A stretch of 14,570 bases of DNA from JBFIHF01 sp964411125 (lineage in GTDB: Bacteria > Myxococcota_A > Bradymonadia > Bradymonadales > Bradymonadaceae). Where the stretch lies: assembly GCA_964411125.1 (NCBI GenBank), contig CAYPJU010000113.1, forward strand, positions 1 through 14,570, read 5' to 3'. The notes beneath the pieces are model-generated. The model did no database searches. It was given only the letters and a program-made list of their open reading frames with translations, and was not told where the DNA came from. Shown piece after piece: positions 12,472-14,570 of this stretch (positions are counted from its first letter, which is position 1; every line of letters begins with the position of its first letter). The position numbers and the translations under genes are program-made.

Positions 12472-14382
12472 ATGAAACCTCACCTCGCCATCGTCTTTAC
12501 GACGCTAGTGACTGCCGGTTGCGCAAGCAGCAGCGGCGTGAAGCCGGTCAAACGCACCAACCCCTTTCCGAAACAAGAGCAGTTCGCTGCCATTCAGAAG
12601 GCCGCTCCACCGTCCCAGGTCTTCACGAAGCAGAACGAGGTACAGGTCGCCGTCTGGAAGTTGACGGGGCCGCTGCCGGAGCGGATCGAATCGAAAGCGC
12701 GCGCTCCGCAGTCCGAGTGGGAAAAATCGGCCGCGTCGGAGCTCGGCCCGGACGACCGCCTCAGCGAGAGCATGCAGTGCGTCGCGCGAGAGACGGGCAT
12801 CTTCTTCCTCGAGTACGGCGCACTTCCTCACGAGCAGCTCCGCGACTTCATCCGCATGCGCTGCGGTTCGGTCGCCCCGACCTACGCGTCGAACTGGATC
12901 GTCTGGGATCGCCGCGTCGACGAGGCCGATGCTCTCTCCGAGCAGCGTGGCTACCCCGCCGAGGCGGCACAGCGCGTCGCCGCCTCCGACAACGCGTCGT
13001 TCGGCGTCTGGTACGGAGCGAGCGACGAACGAACGGTGGTGATGACGACGTTCGGACGCCGCACGGTCGAGGTCGAGCCCACGCCCTTCTCGACCGCCGC
13101 GACCGGGACGTTCGACGTTCGCGGTAGGCTGCTGACACCGGGCGCCCGCCTGGGCGCGCTCGTCAACGACGGCGAGTACGATTTCCGGCACTGTGAGTCG
13201 ATGCCGGGGCCGCCGCTCCCCGAGTTTCACGTTCGCTGCACCGCAAACCCCGAGGACCGCGCGGCGACGTTCAGCGTATCGGTCGCTCAGGAAGGCGCGG
13301 TTCACTCGCGCGCCGTCCTGCTGCAGCAGGCGTGGCCGGCAAAGGCACCCGGCGACACCTTCTACGCCCGCGGCGAGGAGCCGATCGAACCGGTCGCCGC
13401 AGAAGCAGCACCCTCCCCGGAAACCGCAGGTGATGCTGGGGTCGAGGCCAACGAAGAGAACCCCGAAGGCGCACCGACGCCAGACGTAGAGCCCGAACTA
13501 GCCCGCGCCCTTCCGGTCGAGTACTCGCCAGCACGGTCGGCCGAGGAAGTCGAACGACGGATGCTCCAGGCGCTGAACGAGGTCCGGCAGGTCGCGGGGC
13601 GCCCTCCGGTCAAACTGTCCGCGGCGCAGACCGTGGCCGCCAACAACGTGGCGGACAACTTCTTCGCGGCATCGTTCGGCGGCGGCGACCACGCGGTCCT
13701 CAACGAGATCACGATGGGCTTGCTGGCCGGCTGGGACGTCGACGGTCCGATCATGGATGGCGACTTCGTCGCCCAGTACAACTTCTCCGGTGACCCCGAC
13801 GAACTCCTCGACGCCCTGCTGTCTCGCCCGGGCGGGCGCAAGGCGCTGCTCGACGCGAAGACCGACGTGATCGCGATCGGGAGCCACATCGCCCCGGACT
13901 CGTCCGCGCTCGGCGTCCTCGTGAACTCCTACGACTTCGTGGAGGACACGATCCACAAGGCAAGGGTCGATGCGCTGATTGCGACCTTGAATTCGCAGCG
14001 CGCTGCCTTCGGCAGCAAACCCGCGAAAGTTCACGCCGCCTCGCGAGCGACCGCGGCGAACCACGCGGCCGAGGTCGATGCGGGCGAGAGCACTCTGCAC
14101 CACGCAGCCGGCAAGGTGCTCCGGACCTACCAGCAGCAAGAGGCCGGCAAGGCAGCGACCTACTACCTCTTCGAGACGGGTGAACTGGCAGAGGTCGAGT
14201 TCCCCGACGACCTCATCCGTCGGGACCCGTTGGAGCTGGGCGTCATGGTCACCGTCTACAAGCCCGACGGGTTCCCGTGGTACGTCCACGGCGTGCTGCT
14301 CGTGTTCGAGGCGAAGAAGCCGGCCACTCGCGTTGCTTCGGCCTCCAAGAACAACTCGTACGGAGTGGAGGTCAGCAGGTAG
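12472..14382 (+). CDS. lipoprotein with two CAP-like C-terminal repeats
   Basis: A predicted exported lipoprotein of 636 residues. The ATG at 12472 follows AAGGGAG (12461-12467), and MKPHLAIVFTTLVTAGC ends in a lipobox with Cys17. An N-terminal region of about 20-300 is not recognised; it has several Cys (for example IRMRCG) and some beta-rich stretches. A linker at about 302-345 is rich in Glu, Pro and Ala. The C-terminal half appears internally duplicated: MLQALNEVRQVAGRPPVKLS from residue 364 and a matching block (LIATLNSQR...GSKPAKV) about 138 residues later share the pattern LNxxR...G..P.K followed by AANxxA. This pattern is like the first helix and following segment of CAP/SCP-PR1 domains, which are about 130-150 residues long. 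The match is by eye and some CAP signature residues are not evident. The role is unknown; an extracellular or periplasmic binding function is likely. No partner gene is visible downstream. Confidence 0.85.
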   Translation: MKPHLAIVFTTLVTAGCASSSGVKPVKRTNPFPKQEQFAAIQKAAPPSQVFTKQNEVQVAVWKLTGPLPERIESKARAPQSEWEKSAASELGPDDRLSESMQCVARETGIFFLEYGALPHEQLRDFIRMRCGSVAPTYASNWIVWDRRVDEADALSEQRGYPAEAAQRVAASDNASFGVWYGASDERTVVMTTFGRRTVEVEPTPFSTAATGTFDVRGRLLTPGARLGALVNDGEYDFRHCESMPGPPLPEFHVRCTANPEDRAATFSVSVAQEGAVHSRAVLLQQAWPAKAPGDTFYARGEEPIEPVAAEAAPSPETAGDAGVEANEENPEGAPTPDVEPELARALPVEYSPARSAEEVERRMLQALNEVRQVAGRPPVKLSAAQTVAANNVADNFFAASFGGGDHAVLNEITMGLLAGWDVDGPIMDGDFVAQYNFSGDPDELLDALLSRPGGRKALLDAKTDVIAIGSHIAPDSSALGVLVNSYDFVEDTIHKARVDALIATLNSQRAAFGSKPAKVHAASRATAANHAAEVDAGESTLHHAAGKVLRTYQQQEAGKAATYYLFETGELAEVEFPDDLIRRDPLELGVMVTVYKPDGFPWYVHGVLLVFEAKKPATRVASASKNNSYGVEVSR

Positions 14383-14570
14383 TTGGTCCCTGGATAGTCC
14401 TCACCCGACGCATTGCACGGCAAGGATGCCATGCCACCGCTCGGCGGGCGGGCGTCCTCGAGGGGTGTCGCGTTGAGGTGTCGCTCTGTTTCCCGATTTC
14501 CAATTCCCGCGTCCCGCTTTCCTTCTCCTTTCGACTGGCGGTCGTTAGCACTCCGTGGATAACCCGACGA
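14383..14570. other. 3' end of window, no gene seen
   Basis: The 188 bases after the lipoprotein stop contain no convincing coding frame, terminator hairpin with a T-run, or RNA gene. They are pyrimidine-rich near 14490-14530. A promoter for a gene beyond the window is possible, but I cannot identify one. Confidence 0.4.

Noticed and set aside
11530..14382. 950-residue frame spanning the N gap
   Set aside because: The frame is joined through unknown bases and REP-like repeats. The real gene starts at 12472 with a ribosome binding site and a lipoprotein signal.

Overview
The window is high-GC bacterial DNA from a draft assembly: one exact 100-base N gap sits at 12122-12221, so it is a scaffold. 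The gene style suggests a Gram-negative relative of the Myxococcota or 'Deltaproteobacteria' such as Bradymonadia. The pointers are three predicted lipoproteins with short lipobox signals, a surface lipoprotein that joins a Cys-rich segment to a run of RCC1-like 'CWG' repeats, and abundant GC-rich hairpin repeats between genes. This taxonomic guess is inference; no rRNA or marker gene is present.

Layout. 1-735 (+): the 3' part of an unrecognised helical protein. 750-1949 (-): a stand-alone AAA ATPase with a DUF4143-type C-terminus, whose upstream side carries a large DNA dyad and short repeats. 2224-6046 (+): a fatty-acid beta-oxidation pair, a fused 3-hydroxyacyl-CoA dehydrogenase/enoyl-CoA hydratase of FadN order followed by a FadA-type thiolase. 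They lie 259 bp apart with a strong hairpin between them. 6020-8450: a 109-bp perfect direct repeat, made of the last nine codons of the thiolase plus its stop codon and terminator, flanks a minus-strand lipoprotein gene with 14 RCC1-like repeats. 8523-9944 (+): SelO (protein AMPylase). 9956-11500 (-): an ATP-dependent DNA ligase convergent with selO. 11615-12091 (+): a small lipoprotein with a CxxCH haem-binding motif, possibly cytochrome P460-like. 12092-12471: an assembly gap plus REP-like hairpins and a GGGGCGC heptamer array. 12472-14382 (+): a 636-residue lipoprotein whose C-terminal half looks like two degenerate CAP-like repeats. 14383-14570: no gene seen.

How it works together. FadN and FadA would catalyse hydration, dehydrogenation and thiolytic cleavage of acyl-CoA; the acyl-CoA dehydrogenase and any regulator are not in the window. 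The other genes look like independent single-gene units, mostly convergent or divergent. I see no defence island, CRISPR, biosynthetic cluster, integrase or transposase.

The most unusual structure is the 109-bp direct repeat. It duplicates a gene end and terminator on both sides of one inverted gene, as if a 2.3-kb cassette had been inserted or duplicated at the thiolase 3' end.
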